From assembly GCA_039881145.1 (NCBI GenBank), contig JAYKKI010000138.1, positions 2,658,001-2,722,000 on the forward strand: a stretch of 64,000 bases of DNA. Direction: 5' to 3'. This stretch comes from Druceiella hillmani. Lineage: Eukaryota > Arthropoda > Insecta > Lepidoptera > Hepialidae. A model generated the notes under the pieces. The model ran no database searches, was not told the origin of the DNA, and worked only from the letters and a program-made list of their open reading frames with translations. Both the position numbers and the translations under genes were made by a program. Shown here piece after piece: positions 24,575 through 36,085 of the stretch. Each line of letters begins with the position of its first letter. Positions within the stretch are counted from its first letter, which is position 1.

Positions 24575-25250
24575 AGGTATTTAAAAGTTACCCTAAAGGA
24601 ACCCAGTGGTCATAGATAATTTAACTCATTTTTATGTCTTATTAATTTTGGTTATTTAAAGAATGACCCTAATGGTTATTTAAAGAGTGACCCTAATGGA
24701 TTTTGGTTATTTAAAGAGTGACCCTCATAGATAATTAAATTTATTTTTATTTCAAAACAATTTTAGGTATTAAAAAAATAACCCATATAATATATAATAG
24801 GTATTAATAAAATAATTCCGGCGCGATGGTCATAGATAAGTAGGTTAATTTGTATTTAATTTTAATTGTAAGTTTTTAAAAACTAATCCTTTAAGAGTCC
24901 GGTGTCCATAGATAATTAAACTCATTGTTATTTTATATTAATTGTAGAAATTAAAAAATACCCCTAATGGAATCAGGTGCCCATAAATATTTAAACATAT
25001 TCGTAGTTCATATTAATTTTTATCATTTAAATGATGACCCTAAAGGAGCACTGCGGCTATAAATAATTAAACTCAATTATGTTTTACTTTAATTGTAAAT
25101 ATTTAAAAAATTAGCCTGAAGGAACTTTGTGGCCGTAGATAATAAAACTCATTTGTATTTCATATTAATTGTAGGCAATTTGTATTTCTTATTAATTAAG
25201 TCCCAAGAGATTGATGGCCGTAAATAAATTAGACCCATTTGTAAGTACGA
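24575..25250 (+). repeat. Degenerate minisatellite, about 75-77 bp unit, about eight units
   Basis: The unit is roughly ATTTAAAAA.TGACCCTAA, GGAACCCGGTGGCCATAGAT, AATTAAACTCATTTGTATTT, then ATATTAATTGTA. The anchor CATAGATAAT or variants recurs at 24,611, 24,726, 24,831, 24,907, 24,982, 25,057, 25,134 and 25,219. Four consecutive steps are 75-77 bp. The longer first two steps (115 and 105 bp) come partly from a triplicated GGTTATTTAAAGARTGACCC at 24,650, 24,674 and 24,705. The units differ a lot, so the array is old. Confidence 0.85.
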
Positions 25251-27814
25251 CTGGGAAACAATATAAAAAAATATATATATATTAAGACCGTATCGGCTTG
25301 GGATAAATATAATATTTAACAACAAAATCGCAGGGTACGACTGGAAATGGAATAATGATTTGGACTTAACATTAACTGATCGATTATTGAATAATTTATT
25401 AAAAAAATAATATTAGAAGTTAATAATAAAAATTGTTGTATGTAGAATTATAGTTATTGTTAAGAAAAAAGAAGCAAGTTAACAAAATTACCTTTCGCAT
25501 TTCTAACCGAACACTATTACCGCAATTTTTCACATTATCTAAACCATGGTAGAAAAATTACAGGAGAGAGAATATATTAGAGAATATATATATATATGAG
25601 AGAATATATTATACTAAATATTTCGAGAACGGAACTTAAAAAGTAAAATAAAAATCTCTCAGGTTTAAGTAGACCTCACACTACCAGAGTTTTGTACACA
25701 TTTAGGAACTTATAAACATTTAAGGGTATGTTGTATTGCTAATAAACTATTCATAAATCTTAATTTTTCATAACGTAGATATATTTCCTACTACATATCT
25801 CACAGGTGCAAAAAAATGTTGTTTATATAAATTGTATTATTTCTCATCAAATAAATATACGAATATATTGCCTGGCATGTCTTTAATCGACATAATAAAT
25901 ATACGTTTTAAAAATAGCGGTTTATATGGTAGAATGTGGGAATCCTTATCTCTAAAACTCAATATTTCGTAAACGGATTTTACAAAAATATAAGTGCTCT
26001 GATTTTTCCATTTGATTACGAAACCTTAAAAACGCGAACACAAACTCGTTAAATTTTCTCTGAAATCCTAAACACCATTAGCAACTGAAAGTATAATACT
26101 TTATTATAAGTCTAGAAAAACTATAGCACTGTATATAGAATTCAGCACCAGCACGTCTCCAGCATCTGAAATGTATGAAAAAAAGAGTTTAGTTACAGAA
26201 TGTCGCTCTTATCTTTTCGATATCATACTTCAATATAATTAGGTACTTTGGGTATAACTCGTTGACGAATATAAAAGTGTTTAGTGATCTAAATATATGA
26301 TTTACAACACATTTAGCCTTTAAATAATAGTTACCAGCTTCAAAACTCAAACTTCGTTTACAAGGGTTTGGTCTAAACTTCGGCTACACCAACTTCAAAC
26401 TATCACCATTTAATAACAAAATTGTTAAGTTCCTATATAGGGTAATTAAAAACTACGCAGCAACGGTCACATTAGGAACAATGTGATCCTTTATTTTAGG
26501 AAATGAAATTTTTCGGTAATTTCTTTGGCTTATCTCAATTTTATAAACTTGTTTATTGAAAAAAAATTATTAATAAAGTTGTGATAGCCAGCTCCGATTG
26601 TTTGGTTCGTTTAAAAGGTACAGTCGAATAGAGTACATTTAAATAAACTTGCCTAAAATATTTTATAACAAAACAGATTTGGTAAAACAATTTATAGAAT
26701 ATGGATTTTAATTCATACGCCAATAATTAGAAAATTGTTCAAATTTTTTTGTAATTATTTTATTAGATATTTTTCATTGACAGAGAATTTGTATAAAAAT
26801 TTACGCCATCACATGTAGATTTTTTCGAAGCTCCTTATAAGAAAAACTCATAGGAACTTCATTTCGATCAAAAGATATTCGTTTCAGGTGGAATTCAGAG
26901 AATTTGACCAACATTTTACCAGATGTCCATTACAAAACCGAAATTGTGAATCAAATTTAATACTCACTTTGTCAATGAAGCGGGGAAGTCTGAGGCATTT
27001 GAAAATGTTTCTACGAACTTTTATTGTTTTGTCTTGAACTCAATATTACTTGCCCATTTGTATTTCCATGAGTGAGGAAAACGTTCGATTTCGCTTTAGC
27101 TGCAGACTTGATATATAAGGAGTTCCAACGCTTTTGTTCGGATTTTATTTTCATATCTTCTATATATGTCAATAATAATTATATTTAACTTTTGAAACAC
27201 TGCATTGTACAGAAACAAAAACTACTGTCAATATTTTATGGTTTTAAATAACATAAACGAAGTACCGTAGAGTATTAAAAATGAAAAGATTTACAAAGAT
27301 AAATCAAAGATACATAAATTTTGTACTATAGCAAAATATTAGTTATTATTGTCGCAAAACAATACACAATAATCATATTCTAGCAAAAGGAGGTGCCGAT
27401 GGTGGTGATCAGTCCGGGATGGAAGTATTTTAGTTAGCTTGGAAAATTAGTAACAGTAAAGATATTCAAAATCTGAATAAACGAAACTTTATTATACTAA
27501 AAGTAAAGAGAAGTAAACGACCACGCTATATATGCCTTCTCGAAATATTAATCTATAGATATGTTATTTCTAGGTTTTGTAGTTTAGACGCTAGAATGCC
27601 GGACGGACATATAGACGTTCACTATGTATATATCTCCGCATATGCCAGTCGAACGTACAGACATGGACATAGACGCAAAAAATAAGCTCTTAGATATTTT
27701 GTGTTTAAGTTCAGTAGTTCATATGCTGGCTGGATATATAGACACCGACGCATATTTTTATTTCCAAATATTCTGTAGCAGTGCTTTAATATCGGCTCTA
27801 ATTTAAATTTAAAT
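25251..27814. other. AT-rich spacer, nothing recognised
   Basis: A short AGAGAATATATT-type repeat lies near 25,565-25,615. The small frame at 27,624-27,806 has no motif. No exon-like segment is visible. Confidence 0.5.
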
Positions 27815-28140
27815 TTCGGTTTTATTAGGGTTCCTTACCTCAAAAGGAATAAAGGAACCCTTATAAGATCACTTCGTTGTTCATCTGTTAACCTCTTTTT
27901 CTCAGGAATACGTGGAGTATATATTTTAATTTTTTTGATTCAAAGACACAACTAAATTAACTTCCAATTATGATCTCGCGAAAGTGAGGATTTGTCATGA
28001 GAAAAAACATGTTTTGCGCTTGTTGTTTCAAAGTAGTCTCCCTTGTTCAGTAGTCAGTAGTTTAGCTTGTTCTTTCACGTTGACATAGAATCATGAAATT
28101 TGGCAAAAGGCAAGGCCTCACAGCAGAACTAAAGTAAAAA
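27815..28140 (-). mobile_element. Copy of a common 'AGGGTTCCGTACC'-type arthropod repeat
   Basis: TTAGGGTTCCTTACC, TAAAGGAACCC, GTTCATCTGTTAACC, GGAATACGTGGAG and ATCATGAAATTTGGCAAAAG occur in the order I remember for a very frequent lepidopteran repeat. The outer words GGGTTCCTTA and TAAAGGAACCC can pair as a hairpin at 27,829-27,861. Divergence is substantial. The copy is non-coding and runs opposite to the related piece at 46,680-46,795. Confidence 0.5.
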
Positions 28141-30241
28141 TTCCTTATTCGAAAAAATCAAAAATATATAATAATGATATACAAAACCCTCTTAGCACGA
28201 GTTCCACATGTGCTTGCCAGGTTCTTTGGAGAATAAAATACTTTCCTTATGTAACTTGACAACGAAAAATACCACAAAGATAAAACACAAAGATAGGCTG
28301 CTTGAAAATTGCTATTATATAAATAGATTAAAAAATTATAGTTTATACGTAAATTTTCATAAACAAGTATAGTTCTCAAAAATTTCTATAAAAAGAAAGA
28401 CAAGTTTACGTTCCAAAAACCTCTACGTCTATTATACTGTAGAGCACATTGATAGAAATAATACGGTAAGAACTTTCCCTGCAAAGTTTTCGGAAATAGT
28501 AGTTTCTGTATCAAAAATTTAATCTTCTGAAGCAAATTTACAAAATATTGTTAATTTGTAGGATATGAAGCTATTGCATGGAGCCGCGCGTCAATAGTTT
28601 GGTAATCTTTTGGACGTGAAAACTTAAACAATTGCCAGTACATGACGATAGCACATTATATAAAGTAAAATGTTTCCATGAAGAATTATTTTCTTTCATT
28701 ATTAATGTAGTTATAAACAATATAAATATTATGGAAGAAAAAAAATAAGTAAAAAGGTGCATCATTAAATTTATTAAAGGAGGTAGTATCTCCTTTTCAT
28801 CGTATTGGGTGTGTTATTTTGAAAAATATTATTTTTATTTCGGATCAACGTCACAGAAGAAATCCGAAGTTTACGTTTTAGAGATCAACAGATATAATGA
28901 TTATTTAACATATTTTTTTCCAAAAATAAATAATATCGCAAACCTTAGAAATTTGTTTGAATGCTCACATTATATTGGTTTATGCCTCTATATGAATCAA
29001 TATTTAAAATCGTAACTCAGCCTATACATGGAAGGTCTGATTTTCGTAACCTACACAGATTAACGACGGGAGAAGGATACGAAACGAGATCCTAATTGTC
29101 ATTTTCTATTTGTCAATTAACTTTTTCAGATAACGTTCTATTTAATTGTGACCGGCATCCGAAAAAGCGGGAAAGTATTCAGTGTAACAGAGGTCAATAC
29201 CCATATTGTATTGAATAACTATTAATTTGTCATGTATTTCTGTAAAGCTATTTGGATAAAATTAAGAAACTCAAAGTTGGGTAATTGCTTCAAAATTCTT
29301 TTAATGTAGAACTATATTCTTTCTTTGCATAAAGTCGAAAAAACATAGCTCTCATTATAAATAGTGTAATAAACACAAAAAAAACTGCAAATTTTATTAA
29401 ATTGTAATTCAAAATTCGACTCTACTTTTTAATCCTTGAATATCATCATAAAATTTAGTTAAATTTTATTAGATTTTATACTATGTTTCCCTGAAAAAGA
29501 AATAAACTACTATAAAAACTGTGTTGTAATACTAATAATGAAGAATGGCCAAAATTGCGGGGGAAACATTGATGATAGGTTTCCGTATCCATCTCATAAT
29601 AATTCGCCTTAGAATGCCTGAAACATCTTCAGATTTACGTTAGATAGTTTTTTTTCCACATGCCAGTTACACACCAGTAGTGGTATCATGCGACTGACCT
29701 TTATTATCCTCAAAGGTGTGTATATTATGCCTATTTTTCCGCAAACGAAATAAGTAAATTATTCGGTTGAGTATCTGCTTAAATACCAAATTTCTGAGAC
29801 TTGGTAATAATTTTTATTGGAAGTTAACTTAATTAAAATTTTATATAATAGACTATACCAGTTACTTCACTTTCACAATATCTTCATTGTTCCATTAAAA
29901 TGTTTCCTCAATTTTTTTTCTGAGAATATTTTTGCTCGTGTCAGTTATAATATTCGTTAAAAGTATTTATTACAATAAGAAGAACATGAATAAAAATAAT
30001 TATTGTGTGTAAAATACATATCAATAAATATGTTGTATTGTTGCAACGATACCTTGAAAGTTAAAGCGGTGTGGATGTCCTGTTAACGAATTTGAGCGCA
30101 ATTATCTAGAATTAAAAGCATAAAATTACTTAGTAACGGGAGAGGTTTTATAATATTTAAAAAGGCCTATCGAACAACACCCAAATGGATGGAATAGGTT
30201 AACATTTTTTTTCCTTTTTTTATTGTATGTGAGGGGGTTGG
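28141..30241. other. AT-rich spacer, nothing recognised
   Basis: Frames at 28,158-28,379, 28,571-28,765 and 28,809-29,015 have composition like random AT-rich sequence and no splice context. Confidence 0.5.
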
Positions 30242-30294
30242 AAACAAAATTTCATTTTCAAACCCAAAATGGGTTAGAAAATTAAATTTTGTTT
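30242..30294. repeat. Hairpin with 24 bp arms and 5 nt loop
   Basis: The arm 30,242-30,265 (AAACAAAATTTCATTTTC, then AAACCC) pairs with 30,271-30,294 with two mispairs around AAAAT. It lies just after a T-rich run and a GAGGGGGTTGG word. Confidence 0.8.
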
Positions 30295-33200
30295 TTATTT
30301 CTGAATTTTAGGTAACAATTTACAACACCATATCAACTTAATAGATAGAAAATGGGGAAAGTGTACACAGACGAATGTATAGACTGATAAACAAGATGAA
30401 GTTAAGAGTCCCTTGCTTAGCTGCAGAACCTTAAGAAGAAAAAAAGGTTCACATTAAATCAACGACACCTATCGTTAATTCAATAAAATTCATTAAAAAG
30501 TTTGCGGTAGCTGCGATGTACTTTGTTGAAAGTTGCTATTGAATTTCGTTGTATCTTTCTTACTTTATAAATATGTTTTCAAATAAAAATCATTAAATAA
30601 AAAAAATACAAGACGTCATAAAATATTATATGAAATAAAATTATGACGTTTTTTATTGTTTATTTGTAGTTTGAAATCTAAAATTAGATTGGTTGATATT
30701 CTTGGGCTTTAAATTTATTTAGATAAAAAAGTATGTGTGAGGTTTAAATTCTTAAAAGAAATGTAAGGTAACATGTCGTTTCTATGTAATAATTCATTCA
30801 AGTAATAATTGCACTTGGTGTTACTTAATTTAAACAGACAAAACGCTAAAACTTAACGGAGATATAATTTTAAAAATTCAGTTATTCTTATGTGATATTT
30901 AAATATATTTAATAGAGTATATAATTTAAAACACCTGCTCTGCCACAACTACACAACCTACTCTGAGAGCCGATTTATAATCAAAAGATTATCCCATTGA
31001 ATTTAACCATTGCGATAAACATATCTTCTGAATATACTCTGAGAAAAAATTAAAAATATATATTATTTATTTTATATTAAGCCCAAACATCTATATTTTA
31101 AAGATTTATATTATTTATGTATATTATTTAAGACAGAATTACAAGCAAAAACAAAATTATATGAGTATAAACATATAAGCATACAAATGAGAACGAACCC
31201 TAATGAACCCTTTCAGATTTACATTTAAATGTAGCTTCTTTAGTCCAGAATGCTGTGCTGCCACAAAAAGTATTATTTGGGCACTGATAGACGATCTTAA
31301 ATAACAAATCAAACGGTACGCCCTTTGATGTCTAACTACTGTTAGCTGGTTAGGATTTAAGGACATGTGGTATGATTATTGGTTATGTAGAAACCACTAC
31401 TTATCGCCATATTGTCTATTCTAATAATTCTAACCATTCTAACTATTTTCTTCATCCCCGAAAAGAGGTGATGAAATTTTACATATTCGCATTCTCTTAA
31501 ACTTTCCTTTTTAGGAATAACAGTTATATAACGTATCTAAATTGGTCACTTTTTATTGACATTTAAAACTCTTAGCTCCATTCTACAAATTTTCCTTAAG
31601 ATCTTCTTCATCTCAAAAAATATACGCTCCCTTTATTACGAACATGTGTAATGTGTATCAGCAGACTATTGACAAGAAAAAAATAATCAATGCGGTTTTT
31701 GTAAATCAATAAAGCAATCGTAACTATGATTGAAGAGACTGAGACGTAAGATTTAAAAATAATACAGACAAATGATACAAATCTTCAATTTCTGTTTAAA
31801 AAACCGATACTAAAGATTTTCTAAATAATTATGATATTATTTTTGAATGTTAATAATATTCTACTTTATTTACCATTCAATAAATAAACAACTAAAGCAA
31901 TCAACAGCACAGTAAACTCTCATTCTTGTAACATCGTAGCGTCAGCACCCACAGTGATCAATCGTAGACTGCGAGGGGAGCTGAGTACTGCAAATCCACG
32001 TAGTCAACCGCAAACCATTAATTATGAATTCCAAAAATAAAAGAACCGCACAGAAGCGATGTCAAGGCAGCATGTACAGCGACTGCGATGCAAACATCCA
32101 GAAGTCACAATACATCAATTTCCTCTCTGTGAATACATATTGACGTAGAATGAGTTATGATAGTGAATATCACCATTGTTTTATCAACAATATAAGCTGG
32201 CTGCAGCCATCCAACATTTCTCTCACTGAAATTGATTTGCCCAGTTGAAATTTACATATTCTATCAACTCTGCCTGCTCTTCGTATAGGAGAAATTGTGC
32301 TATGTTACATGCTACTATATTTTGAAATATCCTCTCTTTGCCCACGGTATGCACAAGAGAATAGCCTACAATCTATTTAATAGCAAGGTATATTTATAAA
32401 TATATTTTAAAAAAAATTAAAATTCTTCTTGAAGATAAAACCTAGTAATAACTTCTACCTAGTATAGAATTATGAAACTTTGTCTTAATTTATGATGGTT
32501 GCATAAAAAATAAATGAGTCGCTGTTAAATAAATAATAATAGTATTACGTAATAATGTAAATACTCCGTGAACCAATTTTGTAAATAATTTATTAGGTCA
32601 ATTATGTACCTCAATATTTAAAACAATGATTCTCAAAGTGGCTACATGGACACCCCAACTGAACATACAACCCACTTTCAATTAGATGGGGATCCACAAT
32701 ACTGTTTATAAAAATGCACTCTGGCTACAATTGAGATTCTCAGCCAATTAAGGAATAGTCAGTTAAGGATTGTTTTTGTTATTATTATTATAATTGTTTT
32801 AGATGTAAATACACTAGATGCCCTGAACTGAGTCCGTCTGCATTATCATAGTATTCTTTCTTGACTCTTCTGAACAAAATATTCACCGTCTTTAGATTAT
32901 ACCGACACCGTTTACGCCCTCATTACATGACATTTACAAATTGTAGTGGTCTTTGTATCGTGACAGAAAGGAAACTCCTGAACAGAATAATCTAAATTTA
33001 TGGTTGATTTAAATTCATTTTTACTTAACACACTTAAAGACTGCGATAACGTCATTAATTGAGTTACTTCTCTTTCATGTTTGTAACTTATATTAAATAT
33101 TCTGATCGACAAATTTTCCACAAAATTTTCGAACTCGCAAATTAACATTTTTCGCCAATAATTTTTTCTTGTTTTATTGGATGAAAAACTTATTTCACTT

Positions 33201-33485
33201 CCGAATAATAATTATGGAAAAAAGTTTCCTTCATTGTGCGTAAACTAGCCGTGCACCCTTTTTTATTTTCTTTAAAATAATTTACTTTGACCAAAAACTT
33301 ACAAGACTTTTTTATTAGCAAAAATTAAATGACAATTTCGAGGCCGGAAAATCTAAAGCTCCGCTATGAAATAAATTCAAAGATAATAATCGGTAAATTG
33401 ATTGTAATACGATTCCAATCATAGACAACGAATTTTACGCTCTTGCTACCACCGAATTTACTTTATTTCCCTGAAATTTACTGTA
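30295..33485. other. AT-rich spacer, nothing recognised
   Basis: A GC-richer stretch at about 31,935-32,115 contains a 39-codon plus-strand frame starting at about 32,023, without splice or family support. ACGTCATAA / TTATGACGT near 30,612-30,646 is a short inverted repeat. The minus-strand frame at 31,157-31,366 was also considered and not called. Confidence 0.4.
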
Positions 33486-33640
33486 ACTGAATATTGTGCT
33501 TTCAGGGATCGATTACCCGCGAGTGTAAGTATTCTCTCTCGACACCAAGGATGAAGCTTTTGCAGGTTTTAGAGAAGAGTTTATTAAAGACAAAATTGTC
33601 TTAAAATGAATATTTGTCATCGAGTACCTCCTTGTGGAGT
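33486..33640 (+). pseudogene. Possible Ty1/copia integrase-core fragment
   Basis: In one plus-strand frame from about 33,507 the translation reads IDYPRV, a stop, then VFSLDTKDEAFAGFREEF, and later KIVLK, a stop and EYL. The copia integrase core has a block of the form 'IDDYSRK.FVYFLKTKDEAFEKFKEF' followed by 'LR.DNG.EY' (known pattern, recalled). The spacing fits moderately well. Stops interrupt it, the DNG step is not recognisable, and nothing else of the element is visible. I regard this as a weak call. Confidence 0.25.
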
Positions 33641-35301
33641 GACATTTGAAACCTGGCAACGTATTGTTAGGAGGTTTTATTTCTAGTACAGGAAAATAAG
33701 ACAGGAAGGAAACGGAATGCCATAAGAAATATATTAAAAGCAATAACTTTTGAAATACGATTAAATTCAGATAGGCTTCCATTTTTGACTTCGTCACAAC
33801 CAATATAATGTTTTGTTTAAAATTTTGAAACTAAGAAAATCTTTATCCTATTTTCCTTAAGGTATTTTATCTCCACACTCGTCATTGAATATTTTTATTC
33901 ATTGGCCCTATTATGTGTTTTTTATTTATTGCTTTTGTCATTCGTCGATATTCTGTTTTGTAATGCCACCGTTTGGAACCGAATTATGTATGAAATATGA
34001 GATGTGCACTTTATAACTTCAATAAAAGTTATAGAAATATAATTGTCTATGACAAAAGAATGATGTTTATTTAATTATATTGTCGTTGACTACTTACACA
34101 TAAAACAAAACAAGCTTTTATTTATTTGCACACTTTTAAGGTTGTATATTTATCGAAGGACAAATGTAAACATTAAAAAATCAGATGCATTTACTTCGAT
34201 CTGTTTTTGTCACAAAAGGAGTAGAATTGTAAGGCTTCATATGTAATAGTTCTGAAAATATTGCTGAAGATATCCACAAAGGACGTGCCATCAAATCGTT
34301 CCTCTCAAACTCACACCTCATCATATGTGCTCCTAAAGGTAAAATTATGAAAAAAGCAACGTTAGTAGAATTTTACCTTAAAGTTACCAAAAAACTATAT
34401 TAATGATTTTAAATCTCGTAGTTTTGGAAAAATATACAGTTTTACACCTGTGAAAATTATACTAAGCAATTTATTTATATAAGGAAAAACGATGCTAATT
34501 TTTATCATTACTTTAATATATACTTCACCTTTATAATTTTAAATGTTTGTATCTAGATAAGTATATGAAGAACCTTCCTAGAGCGAGTTTTACTAATACT
34601 TAACAGGTTTAATATTTATCTTTATACCTGACTGTAAAAAATTTAAATGCTCAAAAATCAATTGCAGTACACTTTTTTTGGTGGAAGCATAATTAATGTA
34701 TAAATTTTGAAGTTAAAATAATTAATTAACATTAGCTTCATTTTTGTAGTTTAGTCACGTAGACTTACGCAGTTGCCAGTAACATTTTGATCTGTAATCA
34801 AACGTCAACAACGCTGTTGTCGTCTTTTTTTCACCAGCCGGTTTACTTTTGTATCAGTGTGTGTTATACCTACGTACCTCAATGTTGTCTTTAATAAAAA
34901 GTGTATTAAATGTCGAAATCGAGATTTCTTTTTTTTTTAGTTTACATATACTGTGAGCACACACAAACAAAAACTCACGAATAATTTTTCAACTTTTAAA
35001 TACTATTTTATCAATATGATTTACTAGCTGCCTGCTCCGACATTGCCCCAGCAAAGAGGGCATTCTGTCTTGTTAATTTTTTGTATAATAATTAGTAATT
35101 AGTTATTATATCAAAACTCAAGGTGACGTTAATGCGTTTAACATTACTGATTTTCCAAAAGAATTCTAAAGTAAATATCTGTCTTAGGTATTATTCTGAT
35201 AGACTAAATATAAATTTTCACGACTGAAATTATTCAGGAATTCAGAGAAAATTTTACGAAATTTTCGTTTTCACATCTACAAGAGTTAAATTTCGAAAAA
35301 T

Positions 35302-35347
<46 letters not shown>

Positions 35348-35388
35348 TTATATTGTTTATAATAAGGTTTTACGTGTGCATATAAAAA

Positions 35389-35421
<33 letters not shown>

Positions 35422-36007
35422 TTTTTTTATGCATTTATTTAATACACTGAAAGACATAGTAATTTTAGCTCTTTATTAGATTTACAGACAAAAATTGGCA
35501 ATTAGATTTCGAAATATTCTTTCCAATTTTTATTTCAACCAACAATTTTGATTTCAAAATGACACTCGCTTTAACTTACACCACCTTACTAATTTTTAAA
35601 CGTAAAATATGTAACATTTTCTTAAAAACGCTATTTCCAAATAAGCACAGGTATCGTTCTTGGAAATATCGTTTCGGTTAATAAAGTTGAGAATTTTAAA
35701 TCTCATGCCCTCAAAAAGCTCATTCTTTTTGCTGCAACGTTCGAGCTTCAACGCTGGTAGGACTTAATACTACAATAATTTTTCAATAATTCTCAGTTGT
35801 CAACTAATTGATTAATTTCTGTAAAATGATGAAAAATAGTCGTATATTCGTTGTATATTTATTTAATTACTAATGGTTTAGTGCGGCAGGATTTGCATCC
35901 AGTTACAATGTTTGCATCCCAAAAGCACACTTAGCAGGCATGAAATTAACTTATATGAATGCTTAAGCAGAATCGCTGTGATAGTTTCAACAGTGTCTAT
36001 TTATCAA
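33641..36007. other. AT-rich spacer with (TA)n tracts
   Basis: No gene is seen. ACTAGCTGCCTGCTCC near 35,023 resembles the reversed end of a common retroelement tail, but it is too short to call. Confidence 0.45.
35304..35421. repeat. Two (TA)n microsatellite tracts
   Basis: Pure TA repeats lie at about 35,304-35,342 and 35,396-35,421, with AT-rich sequence between them. Confidence 0.95.
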
Positions 36008-36085
36008 GTGGTAAACCCGGTTAAGCGGTCATGAGCGCAATATTTGAAAACCAAAAGTTTGCGTTCGAGACAAATAATGCCACTC
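36008..36085 (+). repeat. tRNA-like (SINE-type) fragment
   Basis: GGTTAAGCGGTCATGAGCGC (36,019-36,038) looks like a D-arm/A-box region. GCGTTCGAGAC about 25 nt later looks like a T-arm/B-box. The acceptor stem does not pair and the anticodon stem is poor, so it is not a working tRNA gene. A decayed tRNA-derived SINE head is the most natural reading. Confidence 0.35.

Noticed and set aside
31935..32150. GC-richer patch with a 39-codon frame starting MNSKNKRTAQKRC
   Set aside because: No donor or acceptor in phase and no recognisable product; too short to call.
32622..32665. Possible hAT-type end (AATGATTCTCAAAGTGG..ACCCC)
   Set aside because: The word is reminiscent of hAT termini, but no matching opposite end or 8 bp target duplication could be found.
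36008..36085. Functional tRNA gene
   Set aside because: A- and B-box-like words are present, but the acceptor and anticodon stems do not pair.
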